Shown here: in pieces, positions 1 through 7,900 of the stretch
Numbering within the stretch: position 1 is the stretch's first letter
Layout: every line of letters begins with the position of its first letter
NCBI GenBank assembly: GCA_964454015.1
Contig: CAYVQF010000084.1
Coordinates: forward strand, 1-17,717
Length of the DNA stretch: 17,717 nucleotides
Direction of reading: 5' to 3'
From: CAYVQF01 sp964454015
GTDB taxonomy: Bacteria; Myxococcota_A; Bradymonadia; UBA4248
Notes under the pieces: model-generated
Told to the model about the DNA's origin: nothing
The model's input: the letters and a program-made list of their open reading frames with translations, nothing else
Database searches by the model: none
Translations under genes and position numbers: made by a program

Positions 1-168
1 GAAGAGGCAGGCCGGCGTTGGAGACCTCACCCCCCAGCCCCCTCTCCATGAATGGGGAGGGGGTGCTAAGTTTACGCTTTTAAAGGGTATTTCGGCGGGG
101 GAGGCGGGCTGGGGAGAGGCAGCCCCAGTGTGGGGCAGGCTTTCTAGCCTGCCAGTGGCAGCGCGGGC
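1..168. repeat. Left copy of a ~167-bp imperfect direct repeat
   Basis: This stretch aligns almost end to end, with a few substitutions and about one 1-bp indel, to 17320-17486 in the same orientation. It holds two hairpins. The first is a C-rich/G-rich inverted repeat at 38-63 (12-nt arms, two-nt centre, one mismatch against the right copy). The second is GGGCAGGCT/AGCCTGCCA at 133-154 with a TTCT loop. An AT-rich patch (TTTACGCTTTTAAAGG) lies between them. No gene is visible. It is probably a dispersed intergenic repeat of this genome. The copy may begin upstream of the window, because base 1 is already inside it. Confidence 0.85.
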
Positions 169-383
169 CTGCCTCACCGCCGAACTCGGACAGGAGATGT
201 CCAGGGATTGGCCATTTTTACGATTGCGCGTGAATCGCGCTTTCATCGGGTTATTGTCTCCGCAAGGCCGAAGCATGGGAGCGAGCCCGATGAGGAGGAG
301 GACAAAGAGGCGAGGTGGGAGGCGGACAGGTCTTTCGCTGTTGTGAATGGAGACATCTATTGGGAAGAACGAGGAGAGATAAG
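169..383. other. Intergenic leader upstream of the lipoprotein gene
   Basis: This spacer joins the left repeat to the lipoprotein gene. I see no convincing reading frame, RNA gene or strong promoter. A short GC hairpin (GCGCG/CGCGC) lies around 222-240. The last bases before the next gene contain its ribosome binding site, GAGGAGAG at 371-378. Base composition is less GC-rich than the operon. Confidence 0.5.
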
Positions 384-725
384 ATGAAATCTGGCATTTT
401 GATCTTGGCTGTTCTGGTGCTCACAATTGCGGGATGTTTTAGACCCGTACCAAAGTGTGACGATGAAGTCGCCATTGATTTGGTGAAGCAGATCGCTGGC
501 CGTGAGCTGACCAAGCAGATCGGCGCAAGATCCTCGCAGAATTTTTCTTTCACCGTCGGAGGCATAAGACCCATGGGCACAGACCAAAAGACTGGCGCCC
601 AAACCTGCGGCGCTCAACTGGGTGTTCGTGCAAGCAACACCAAACGAAGTGAATCGCTCTCCATTGTCTATACCGTTGAATCGACAGATGAAGGGGTCCG
701 GGTCAGTGTCCACGGCTTGTATTGA
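384..725 (+). CDS. Small putative lipoprotein
   Basis: The product is 113 aa and is predicted to be exported and lipid-anchored. It has a short basic start (MKSG), a hydrophobic stretch at residues 5-16 and a lipobox ending TIAGC, so the lipidated residue would be Cys18. The mature part has two more cysteines (Cys25, Cys75) that could pair as a disulfide. Residues about 61-113 contain an I-RPMGTDQKTG-QTC stretch and a C-terminal YTVESTDEG-V-V-GLY stretch. These recall small uncharacterised proteobacterial lipoproteins with a TG-x-C-x-A and YTVExTDxG pattern. ATG 384 is preferred over in-frame upstream starts because GAGGAGAG sits just ahead of it and the signal peptide begins there. It has no evident functional link to the defence operon. 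Its role is unknown. Confidence 0.75.
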   Translation: MKSGILILAVLVLTIAGCFRPVPKCDDEVAIDLVKQIAGRELTKQIGARSSQNFSFTVGGIRPMGTDQKTGAQTCGAQLGVRASNTKRSESLSIVYTVESTDEGVRVSVHGLY

Positions 726-851
726 TGGCTGCGGGCCAAGCACCCCAGGCCTTCAGGTGCCGCCATCGACAGCCCGGCGAGTTGCTGCGCTTGGCGCAAG
801 GCAGCGGCTGAGGCTGAACCCACTGCTGGAGCCGACACTTGCGCGCCCTTC

Positions 852-883
852 TAGCCTCTTGTGCGACAAGAGCACGTAGGCTA
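852..883. other. Hairpin in the 726-1004 intergenic region
   Basis: CTCTTGT (856-862) pairs perfectly with ACAAGAG (866-872) around a GCG loop. A partly overlapping outer TAGC/GCTA pair lies at 852-855 and 880-883. It lies about 130 bp after the lipoprotein stop. It is not followed by a T-tract, so it is not a canonical Rho-independent terminator. The rest of 726-1004 shows nothing I can name. Confidence 0.4.
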
Positions 884-1004
884 AGCTGAAGGCTCATTCA
901 CCTCAGCGTGTGCCATCCCGATCCCAACCACCCGGGGGCGTTTTCGCAGAACACCAGATCACGCTGAGGCCGCTACCGCCCCCTGCGCAGCACAAGGAAA
1001 TGAG

Positions 1005-1784
1005 ATGCCTCACCAAAGCCATCGTTATCTTTCGGGTCGCCAACTGCCTTCTGGACGCCGCCTGCGGGTCCTGCGGCAATGGAGCGCCATTTTCCCAGCC
1101 ACGCCGCCGCACTCGGAGCGCATCGCCGTGGCCATGGCGGCCACCCAGAAGGAGCGCGTCTTGGTCGACGAGTGGACCAGGCAACGGCAGCGACCGGTGT
1201 CGCGGGCCCGCAAGGGCCAGGCGGCCGCCATCGATCCCGAGCTCGATCGCATCGTCTCGGCCATCTACAAAATACTCGACGCTCGCCTGCAGCTCGTGAC
1301 GTTGGCCAGCACCGAGGCCGAACACTTGGCTGCCTTGATGGCTGAGGCCTACCCCTTTGGCGTGTCTCACATCATCCGCAAAAACTACGAAGAGCAGATC
1401 GCCCTGGTCTTTGAGCTCATCGCGGTCTTGGACGACGCCGCCCACGCTGCCGCGGTGGCAGAAGTGCAGCTCGGCGCCGCCATCGCCGAGCTCAAGCGCC
1501 TGGCCGAGGCCTTCGACGCGGCGCTGAGCGCCGAGTCTCCGCGCCTGGCCTATGCCGAGGTGGCGACCGCTCGCCAGGCGGCCCTCGAGGCCTATGCCGA
1601 CGTGGTGATCGCCCTGCTCTTCGAGAGCAGCGGCGCGGCGCAACGCGCCCAGCGCCGCGCCTGGTTGGCACCGCACCACCAACAGATGGACGACTTCGCC
1701 ATCTGGTGTGCCCGCGGGCGGTCCACAGCCGACGTCAACCCCGACACGGGCGAAGTGGTCCTGGACGAGGAAGACGAAGCCTAG
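1005..1784 (+). CDS. Hypothetical alpha-helical protein
   Basis: The product is 259 aa and I do not recognise its family. Residues 1-43 are basic and rich in Arg, Ser and Pro. From about residue 44 the chain looks almost wholly helical, with long Ala/Glu/Leu-rich heptad-like segments, especially residues 85-210 (for example IVSAIYKILDAR, then AEVQLGAAIAELKRLAEAF). This suggests a helical bundle or coiled coil. The C-terminus is acidic (EEDEA). There is no signal peptide, membrane segment or catalytic motif. ATG 1005 is chosen because AAGGAA (994-999) is correctly spaced ahead of it. A shorter product from ATG 1134 is possible and would drop the basic N-terminus. The antisense frame at 903-1682 is judged a GC-rich shadow. 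The gene converges on the operon across the 44-bp repeat array. Confidence 0.65.
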   Translation: MPHQSHRYLSGRQLPSGRRLRVLRQWSAIFPATPPHSERIAVAMAATQKERVLVDEWTRQRQRPVSRARKGQAAAIDPELDRIVSAIYKILDARLQLVTLASTEAEHLAALMAEAYPFGVSHIIRKNYEEQIALVFELIAVLDDAAHAAAVAEVQLGAAIAELKRLAEAFDAALSAESPRLAYAEVATARQAALEAYADVVIALLFESSGAAQRAQRRAWLAPHHQQMDDFAIWCARGRSTADVNPDTGEVVLDEEDEA

Positions 1785-1806
1785 AACAGGGCGTGGCGCT
1801 CAGGCA

Positions 1807-2051
1807 CAGGTGCACCCAGAGCAGCTCTGCCTTACCTTGCCATCCAGTCGCAGGTGCACCCAGAGCATCTCTGCCTTACATCGCCATCCAGTCGCAGGTG
1901 CACCCAGAGCATCTCTGCCTTACATTGCCATCCAGTCGCAGGTGCACCCAGAGCAGCTCTGCCTTACATTGCCATCCAGTCGCAGGTGCACCCAGAGCAG
2001 CTCTGCCTTACATCGCCATCCAGTCGCAGGTGCACCCAGCGCTGCTCTGCC
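1807..2051. repeat. 44-bp tandem repeat array, five full copies plus a partial sixth
   Basis: Units start at 1807, 1851, 1895, 1939, 1983 and 2027, each 44 bp with no spacer. The sixth is cut off after about 25 bp. Every unit carries the perfect 8-bp palindrome GGTGCACC (first copy 1809-1816). It is followed by a near-palindrome: CAGAGCAGCTCTG in units 1, 4 and 5, CAGAGCATCTCTG in units 2 and 3, and a diverged form in unit 6. Sequence differences are limited to a few positions. The period is not a multiple of three, so the array is not a coding repeat. It sits between the stops of two convergent genes, where its hairpins could act in bidirectional transcription termination or as protein-binding sites. 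Confidence 0.95.
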
Positions 2052-2086
2052 AATGCCGTCGGCAGTGCCGCGGCGGCGCTTGCATT

Positions 2087-3232
2087 TTATCTATGGTCGC
2101 AGGGGCTTGCAGGCGTCAGCCGGTAACGCTCGAGGGGTTGCCAGTCATCATAGTGGCATCCATCCGGCGCAAGACAGTTGGGGGCGCGCGGAGCCGTGAC
2201 GTTGGCCGCTAAGTTCCTCCGTATCAGCAGTGCCTGCTGCGCCGGTTGCGCGAGACGCTCCCACCATGCGGGGGCAATCTGCAAATTGTCACTGTACTCA
2301 AAGAAGAAGCGCAGCAGGGCATTGGTGAGGTCGCCGTCTTCGACGGCTTCGAGCGTTTGGATGAAGGGGTCGCACACAGGATCACTCTCGGCAAGCCAGG
2401 TGAACACGACGGCACCGCCGTTCCCGCTCGCCAAGGCATTGCAGTGGATAAGGGCGGCTGGACTTTCGAGATCAAAAAGATCCTGGACAATGCTGCCATC
2501 AAAGCCCTCGCAAAGGGTGAGGCCCGTGGCGCACATGACCGACGGGACGTTCTCAAACTCGACGATGTAGGCGCGAACACATGAGAAATCTCGCGAAAGC
2601 AGCACCGCGTCGTAGGCGCGCTGTGCACTTTGCGCGTCAGTTACGCCTGCCTGGACACCCTCTTGGTGACCGCTGGCCAGGCTCTGTATGAATTCCTGGG
2701 CAGGACGCGGAATGCCGCGGTCGGCCTCGCGCAAGATGGGCGCCACGCTGGCCTGCGCGATCTTGTTGAACGTTTCACGGGCCAGCGCTCTATAGGCAAG
2801 CAAAAAGCATTGCTCAGCACTGAAGTCGAAGGCCACATTTTCCAGGGGAGAGAACAAGTGCTGGTCGTGATGCGCGCAGAATCCGGTGAAGGTGGAACAC
2901 TGCTTGATCCCTCGCAGCTCCGGCACAATGAAACCATGGCTGTTCGAAAGACAAGGTAGGGTTGGGTTGAAGGCGTAGAGGTGTCCGTCGACGGCAATCC
3001 GTTTGAGGCTGCCGGACCTTGAGACCGTATGGGCGCGCACAATCTTTCCACTGCATGCATGGTGCAGCGCCTCAGGTGCCATACAACGTTTCGCCGTGAA
3101 GGCAGCGCACAACGCGTCATTGACCGCCCAAAAATCCAGTCGCTTTTCCTGGGCTCGGTTCAGGTGGCAATTTTTGTACTTCTTTCCAGAGCCACACCAG
3201 CAAGGCTGGTTTCTATTGCGACCTGTGCTCAT
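2087..3232 (-). CDS. SEC-C motif protein with putative treble-clef metal site
   Basis: The product is 381 aa. Residues 8-23 form a SEC-C zinc motif (Cys11, Cys13, Cys22, His23 in a CWCGSGKKYKNCH pattern), a module first seen at the SecA C-terminus and common in stand-alone proteins. Next comes a Cys50/Cys60 pair and a CSGKIVRAHTVSRSGSL stretch (60-76), then TFTGFCAHHD--LFSPLE (114-130). The Cys/His spacing suggests a second, HNH-like treble-clef zinc site (inference). I recall similar CSGKI-RAHT-SRS / FTGFC-HD--LF-PIE proteins as widespread and uncharacterised. Residues 135-380 are a mixed alpha/beta region of unknown role. ATG 3232 is preferred because AAGGGGGAG precedes it and the SEC-C motif follows at once; an upstream start at 3298 would overlap the previous gene. 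It is the last operon gene, 55 nt after its neighbour, and is noticeably less GC-rich than the helicases. Confidence 0.8.
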   Translation of the reverse strand: MSTGRNRNQPCWCGSGKKYKNCHLNRAQEKRLDFWAVNDALCAAFTAKRCMAPEALHHACSGKIVRAHTVSRSGSLKRIAVDGHLYAFNPTLPCLSNSHGFIVPELRGIKQCSTFTGFCAHHDQHLFSPLENVAFDFSAEQCFLLAYRALARETFNKIAQASVAPILREADRGIPRPAQEFIQSLASGHQEGVQAGVTDAQSAQRAYDAVLLSRDFSCVRAYIVEFENVPSVMCATGLTLCEGFDGSIVQDLFDLESPAALIHCNALASGNGGAVVFTWLAESDPVCDPFIQTLEAVEDGDLTNALLRFFFEYSDNLQIAPAWWERLAQPAQQALLIRRNLAANVTAPRAPNCLAPDGCHYDDWQPLERYRLTPASPCDHR

Positions 3233-3287
3233 CTCTCCCCCTTCGATCTCCAAGCGCCAGTGCCGAGGAGATCGCTGCAGGTGATCG

Positions 3288-4130
3288 TCATGACGCATTG
3301 CACCCTGGTATTTTTCGAGCCCCGTGCTTCTTGACGAGGTAGGTGACCACGGCGGCGCAAAGGGTGGTCACCAGTTCGGCCTCTTCTGCTGAAGGTTCAC
3401 GGCCCTCCTGGAGATGGCGACCTTGCTCAGAGGCATAACCCCACACCTTCTCGACGGCGGCGTCCAGTGGTCGTGGTATGGCAAGTTGGTCGCGGCAGTT
3501 ATTGATGATCGTGCCAAGGGTTTGTTTGGGCTGCCCGCAGATGTCGCGGGCGACGCACTCGAGAGCTGCCATCGAATGCTGAATTGCGCCGCTGCGGTCG
3601 GGCTCAGGTCGGCGTGACAGGTCGCTCAGCGCCTGGGTGACTTCGTTCAGGGAAGTGGCACGCTGTGACTCCCGTAAGACGACTTGTGTCGTCAGTATTG
3701 CCTGCTCGAAGGGCTGGTCACCGCGGTAGACGATGCGACCGCGCTCCATTTTCCAACCGATGCCCTGCTCGAACAGGATTTCGTTGAGCTTGTTCTCGAA
3801 GTTGGCGGCGCTGCCCACCCGGTTGCCACACCACTGAGCCGGCGCTTCTTGGCAGAATGCTTCTGCGATGTCGTAGACCCGGTACCAGGCACAGCGGGTG
3901 ATGAGCGTCTCCACTTCGCTTGCGATGTTGGGATACTCAGACCAGTTGCTCTGATCAGGCAGAACGCGCAGAACACGACAGATCAGGCTTCGCTGCTCTG
4001 ACGGCGTCGAAAAGCCTTCCTCGGCTGCGATTTGAATCACCGCGTGCCTGAGGGCTTTGGGAGCGTCCTCGCGCACGGTGATGGGTGCGGGCTTGCCAGA
4101 GTACCCTTCGCGGCGGCTAAACGATGTCAT
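3288..4130 (-). CDS. AbiJ_NTD4-type abortive-infection-like protein with HEPN-like C-terminus
   Basis: The product is 280 aa. The N-terminal ~95 residues (FSRREGY, then REDAPKALRHAV, ICRVL, SNWSEYPNI, CAWYRVYDIAE) match the pattern I recall for AbiJ N-terminal domain 4, found in abortive-infection-like proteins. Residues about 180-268 are helical (HSMAALECVARDICG, then YASEQGRHLQEGREP, then a hydrophobic helix ending VVTYL), which looks like a HEPN-type bundle. The canonical HEPN R-x4-6-H ribonuclease motif is not clear: only an adjacent Arg238-His239 is visible. RNase activity is therefore uncertain. If the family role holds, it would halt growth or kill the cell on infection. ATG 4130 is supported by AAGGA about 9 nt upstream. 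The gene lies 49 nt after HNH and 55 nt before the SEC-C gene. It is less GC-rich than the upstream operon genes, suggesting separate acquisition. Confidence 0.7.
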   Translation of the reverse strand: MTSFSRREGYSGKPAPITVREDAPKALRHAVIQIAAEEGFSTPSEQRSLICRVLRVLPDQSNWSEYPNIASEVETLITRCAWYRVYDIAEAFCQEAPAQWCGNRVGSAANFENKLNEILFEQGIGWKMERGRIVYRGDQPFEQAILTTQVVLRESQRATSLNEVTQALSDLSRRPEPDRSGAIQHSMAALECVARDICGQPKQTLGTIINNCRDQLAIPRPLDAAVEKVWGYASEQGRHLQEGREPSAEEAELVTTLCAAVVTYLVKKHGARKIPGCNAS

Positions 4131-4179
4131 GGCGCTATTCCTTGCAGAAAAGAACGCTTATCCCGGGGCGCGATCTCCT

Positions 4180-4947
4180 TCACTCCCCACCCTTAAACAC
4201 CTTCTCCCGGTGCCAATCCAGGAAGTGCTGGTGTTCGGGCTGGAGCTTGCGCACGCGCAGGGTCTCGTCCAGGCCCAGCGCCGCCTGCGCCGCGGCGTCG
4301 AGAGCGGCGGCGAGGATCAGGCGGCCGTCGTTGCCGATGGTGAGGTAGCCGCGGTCGAAGAGCTTGTCGTAGTGGGGTGCGAGCAAGAGCCCGTTGAAGA
4401 CGCAGAGGCGCTCCTCGTCGTTCTCGCATTGCGACCAGGCTTTGATATGGCTCGCCAGGAGCAAGTCGACGAGGGCCAGCCCGGTGATGGCGCAGCGTCC
4501 ATCCCAGAGGTCGATGAGGCGCGCGCGGAAGATGTCCTGGCCGACGCGTTGGATCACCAAGCGCTCGGATTCGGTGCTCCTGGGGAGGTGAGCGGTCCGC
4601 TGGTAGAAGAGCTGGAGGGGCGCGTCTGGGAGGGCGCGGGCGAGCTGAAAGGCGCGCCGCAGCATGGCGTGGATGTTGTTGATGCATCCGTCGCTGCGGG
4701 CGGCAGCGGCCCCCGGTGGCAGCGGCGTTTCCACGGGGCGACCGCAGCCGCTCAGGCCCTCGTGGACCGACCACATGGAGAAGGCGACAAGGAATTCGTC
4801 GCCATCGGCCGTGCTCAGCCAGATGCGCAGGGGGCACTGACTGCTGCTGTAGGTGCGCCAGTCGTCGATGCGCGGCCCCTCCACGTCGAAGCCGTTGTCC
4901 GTGGCCGCTTTTTCAAGGAGGATCCAGGTTGCAGGCGAGAGGGGCAT
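4180..4947 (-). CDS. HNH_2-type endonuclease
   Basis: The product is 255 aa. Residues about 125-205 form an HNH_2-like nuclease: an ERLV-QRVGQDIFRARL lead-in, then CAITG (152-156), ASHIKAW with catalytic-type His167, and NGLLLAPHYDKLFDRG with Asn185 and His192. This order is typical of metal-dependent HNH DNA endonucleases. Residues 1-110 are a separate N-terminal region that I cannot name, possibly involved in target or modification recognition. ATG 4947 has AGGAG 7 nt upstream. The gene starts 40 nt after the methylase stop and shares its high GC. It is the only protein in the operon with a clearly intact nuclease signature, so it is the best candidate for cutting unmodified DNA (inference). 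It occupies the place that the phospholipase-D protein DrmC fills in DISARM. Confidence 0.88.
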   Translation of the reverse strand: MPLSPATWILLEKAATDNGFDVEGPRIDDWRTYSSSQCPLRIWLSTADGDEFLVAFSMWSVHEGLSGCGRPVETPLPPGAAAARSDGCINNIHAMLRRAFQLARALPDAPLQLFYQRTAHLPRSTESERLVIQRVGQDIFRARLIDLWDGRCAITGLALVDLLLASHIKAWSQCENDEERLCVFNGLLLAPHYDKLFDRGYLTIGNDGRLILAAALDAAAQAALGLDETLRVRKLQPEHQHFLDWHREKVFKGGE

Positions 4948-4987
4948 CGCAGGCTCCTATGGGGGGGGCGCCATGGGTGGCAGCGGC

Positions 4988-7900
4988 TCAGGGCGTCCGC
5001 GGCGGAGGACTCAAGGGTGAGATGTAAGCCTGACCGCTCGCACTTGCTGCCGCCAGGGCGTCGTAAAGCGCCAGGATGAGCCGCTTCGTCCGGTACTCCC
5101 CAAAGGCTGCCTCCTCTTTGCGGCGGATGATGGGGAAAGTGTCCAGGATGTAATCCGCGTCGTCCCGCGAGACGCCGTAGAGGTGAAAGAAGGCGGCGTC
5201 GAGCTCGGCGCGCAACAGCGCGCGGCGCTCGGGATCCCAGCGGAAGGGGGGGCCGTCGTGGCCGCAGTCGCGGGCGAAGGGCGCGAGATCCCAAGCGGTG
5301 TAGGTCAGCTCGAGGACGCGGGGCAGGATCCACCCCTGCCACGACGTGCCGGGCTGCCACGGGCAGGGCGCGGCGTAGGTGGCTGGGGCGAGCACCGGGA
5401 GCTGTTTGAGGAATGAGTAGGTTAGATGCGTGCCGCCGACCTTCTGGCGGGCGGCGTAGTCCAGGGCGAAGCTACACAGGTTGGCGTATAAGGCGGCGAC
5501 AATGGAAGGCGCGCGGTCGCTGAACATCAGTGGAGTGGTGTGGCCCACAGCCACACGGGGAATCACCGCCGCGATGACCGTGCGTTGGTTCTGCGCGTTC
5601 GTAATATCGCGCCAGCCCAGCAGCCAGCCCCGCTCCCAACGCCCGGCGAGCTTGGCGTCGACTTCGCCGCGGTCCACCCAGTAGCGCGGCTGGGGTGCGT
5701 AATGCGGGTTCTGCAAACGCTCGAGCGGCACCTCCGCCAGTTGGGTGTCCTTCGAGCCGGGTGCTCTGTCGGCGTAATCCCCAAAACGGTGATCGAATTG
5801 GTGCACCATTTTGGCTTCGAAGAGCGGGAGCATCACCGCGTGGTCGCGCACGAATCGGTGGCCTTCGAGGCGATAGCCCGCCCGCTCCAGGTGAGCCCGG
5901 TCTTGGAAGAGGCCCGAGTCGTTGGCCATGTCCAGCAGCCGCATAAACCGCAATTGCCAGGGATTATCTTCGGGGGGGCCTTCGCGCCACAAGACCCCGG
6001 CGCGGCGGTAGAGCGCCAGGTTGAGGTCGGCGTCGCGGCGCGTGCGGAAGGTGGGGCAGGTGCGGGTGTTGGGGTTGAGGGTGGCGAACTCGGCCGCTGA
6101 CAAGGAAAAGTGGCGGGATGGATCTGCAACGTTACTGACGTGACGCGCGAAGAACAGCAGATCGGCAGAGCTACACTGCCCCGATTTGTCGACAACTAAC
6201 AGAGCGAACCTGAACGCATGGTGAACGCCTGGGAATATGAACGCTTCGTTCTCGAAGCTCAGAAAACGGGCCAAGTGTTGATTGGCTAACAGTGATCCAA
6301 AATAGTCCTTGGTGGTGTCGTCCGTGGCGATGCCCGTGGGGACGATGAAGCCCGCCCGCCCTTCGGGGTTGGCGATGGTCCGGTTGTGCTCGGCAAAGAG
6401 GGCATAGGTGTTGACGTCGCCCTTGCCGCACAGCGGATAGCGTCCGGCGCTGCGCACGAAGTGGCTCTGCCCCTGTGCCTCACGACTGGCCGCAGACCAC
6501 GCTGCCCACAGCACCGGGTCCGTCTCTGGGAGCTGGGCGATGCGCTTCTTGCGCGCCGCGGCGTTGGCCGCGTTGGCGATGGCCGGATCGCGGCTGGCAA
6601 AGAACTCCTGCTCTTGGAGCTTCACCCGCTCCCAAGGCGGGTTGCCGAGGACGACATCGAAGCCGCCCTTCTCGAAGACCGTGGCGAAGGCCAGGTGCCA
6701 GTGAAAGAAGCGGTGCTGGGCGGCGATGGCCGCCGCCGTCTCCACCAGCAAAGGCGGCGGCGCGCCGCGGCCATCGCGCAGGTTGGACCACACCGCCGCG
6801 GTGGGTGCCGCGGCGACCACCGGCCCGTCGTCGGCAGGTTTGGGCCACATGAAGGCGGCGCACCAGGCGTCGGCCACCAGCTTCTGCCGCCGCCACGCCG
6901 CCGAGGCCAGCACCTCGGCCCACTGGGCCTCCTTCTGGGCCAGGGCCGCGGCGTCCGTGTCGGGCGCCGCTTCGAGGGCGGCCAGCGCCGTCTTGAGCTG
7001 CTCTGCCTCGTCGTCGCTCTCTGTGGACCACATGGAGACCATCGTCCGCTGGCCGCCGGCCTCCTTCTTGTTGCGCCGCTTCAAGGCGCTGGCGACCCTC
7101 TTGTCGTCCCCTTCGAGGGGGGCCCAGGCCTCATCGGGGATGCCGCGGGCCATCATCTCGGGGGTGGCGCCGATCAAGGCGTTGCCCCAGCGGATGTGGG
7201 CATCCAAGAAGCCAAGCGGCCGGCCGGGCTCGACGGCCTCCATCCACAGGGCCACCTTGCACAGCTCGACGGCCATGGGGTTGAGATCCACGCCGTAGAT
7301 ACAGCGGCCCACCACGCGCCGCAGTGCCTTGCGATAGTCGGCGGCCGACGGGGATCCCTGGGCCTCGACCCGGGCGAGGTGGCCGGCCAGGCGGCGCGCC
7401 GCGGCGAGGAGGAAGTGGCCTGAGCCACAGGCCGGGTCGACGATGGTCAGGGAGAGCAGCGCCGCGGCGGGATCCTCGGGGGCGGCGGCGAGGGTGCGGG
7501 CGACGACGGGTTCGAGGGCGCTGTCGAGGAGCACCTGGACCAGGCTGTCAGGGGTGTAATAGGAGCCGGTGGTTTTGCGGGCGTTGCCCGCGACGCCTTC
7601 ATTGAAGCAGAAGTGGCGCGCCTCCAGGGAGATCACCGGTTCGAGCTCGAGGAGACTCTCGTAGACGCTGCCCAGCTCCTCGGGGCCCATGTCGCGCCAG
7701 TTCACCCTAGCGATGCCCGTGGATTCCTGCAGCCAAGACAAACGAAAGACGGCGGCGAGGAGGCTGCGGTTGTCGAGGCTGGCGGCGTCGAGGTGGCTGC
7801 ATTGGCGTGCCGCGAAGAGCCCCCCCAGGGCGGGCAAGCCCAGGGCGGGCTCGCCGTGCTCCAGGGCCGCAAAGACGATGCGGAGGCCGGACCAGAGATC

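Noticed and set aside
852..883. Rho-independent terminator for the lipoprotein gene
   Set aside because: The hairpin is good but lacks a following T-tract and lies about 130 bp from the stop.
903..1682. Minus-strand open frame of 259 codons
   Set aside because: It mirrors the plus-strand gene at 1005-1784, has Gly/His/Arg-rich low-complexity sequence, and the plus frame has the ribosome site and protein-like helices.
1807..2051. CRISPR array
   Set aside because: Copies are contiguous with no unique spacers, and no cas genes are present.
1706..2212. Plus-strand open frames running through the 44-bp repeats
   Set aside because: The repeat period is not divisible by three, so the frames only read the same repeat in shifted phases; no ribosome site or family match.
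3288..4130. Confident assignment of HEPN ribonuclease activity
   Set aside because: A canonical R-x4-6-H motif is not evident; only an adjacent Arg-His is present.
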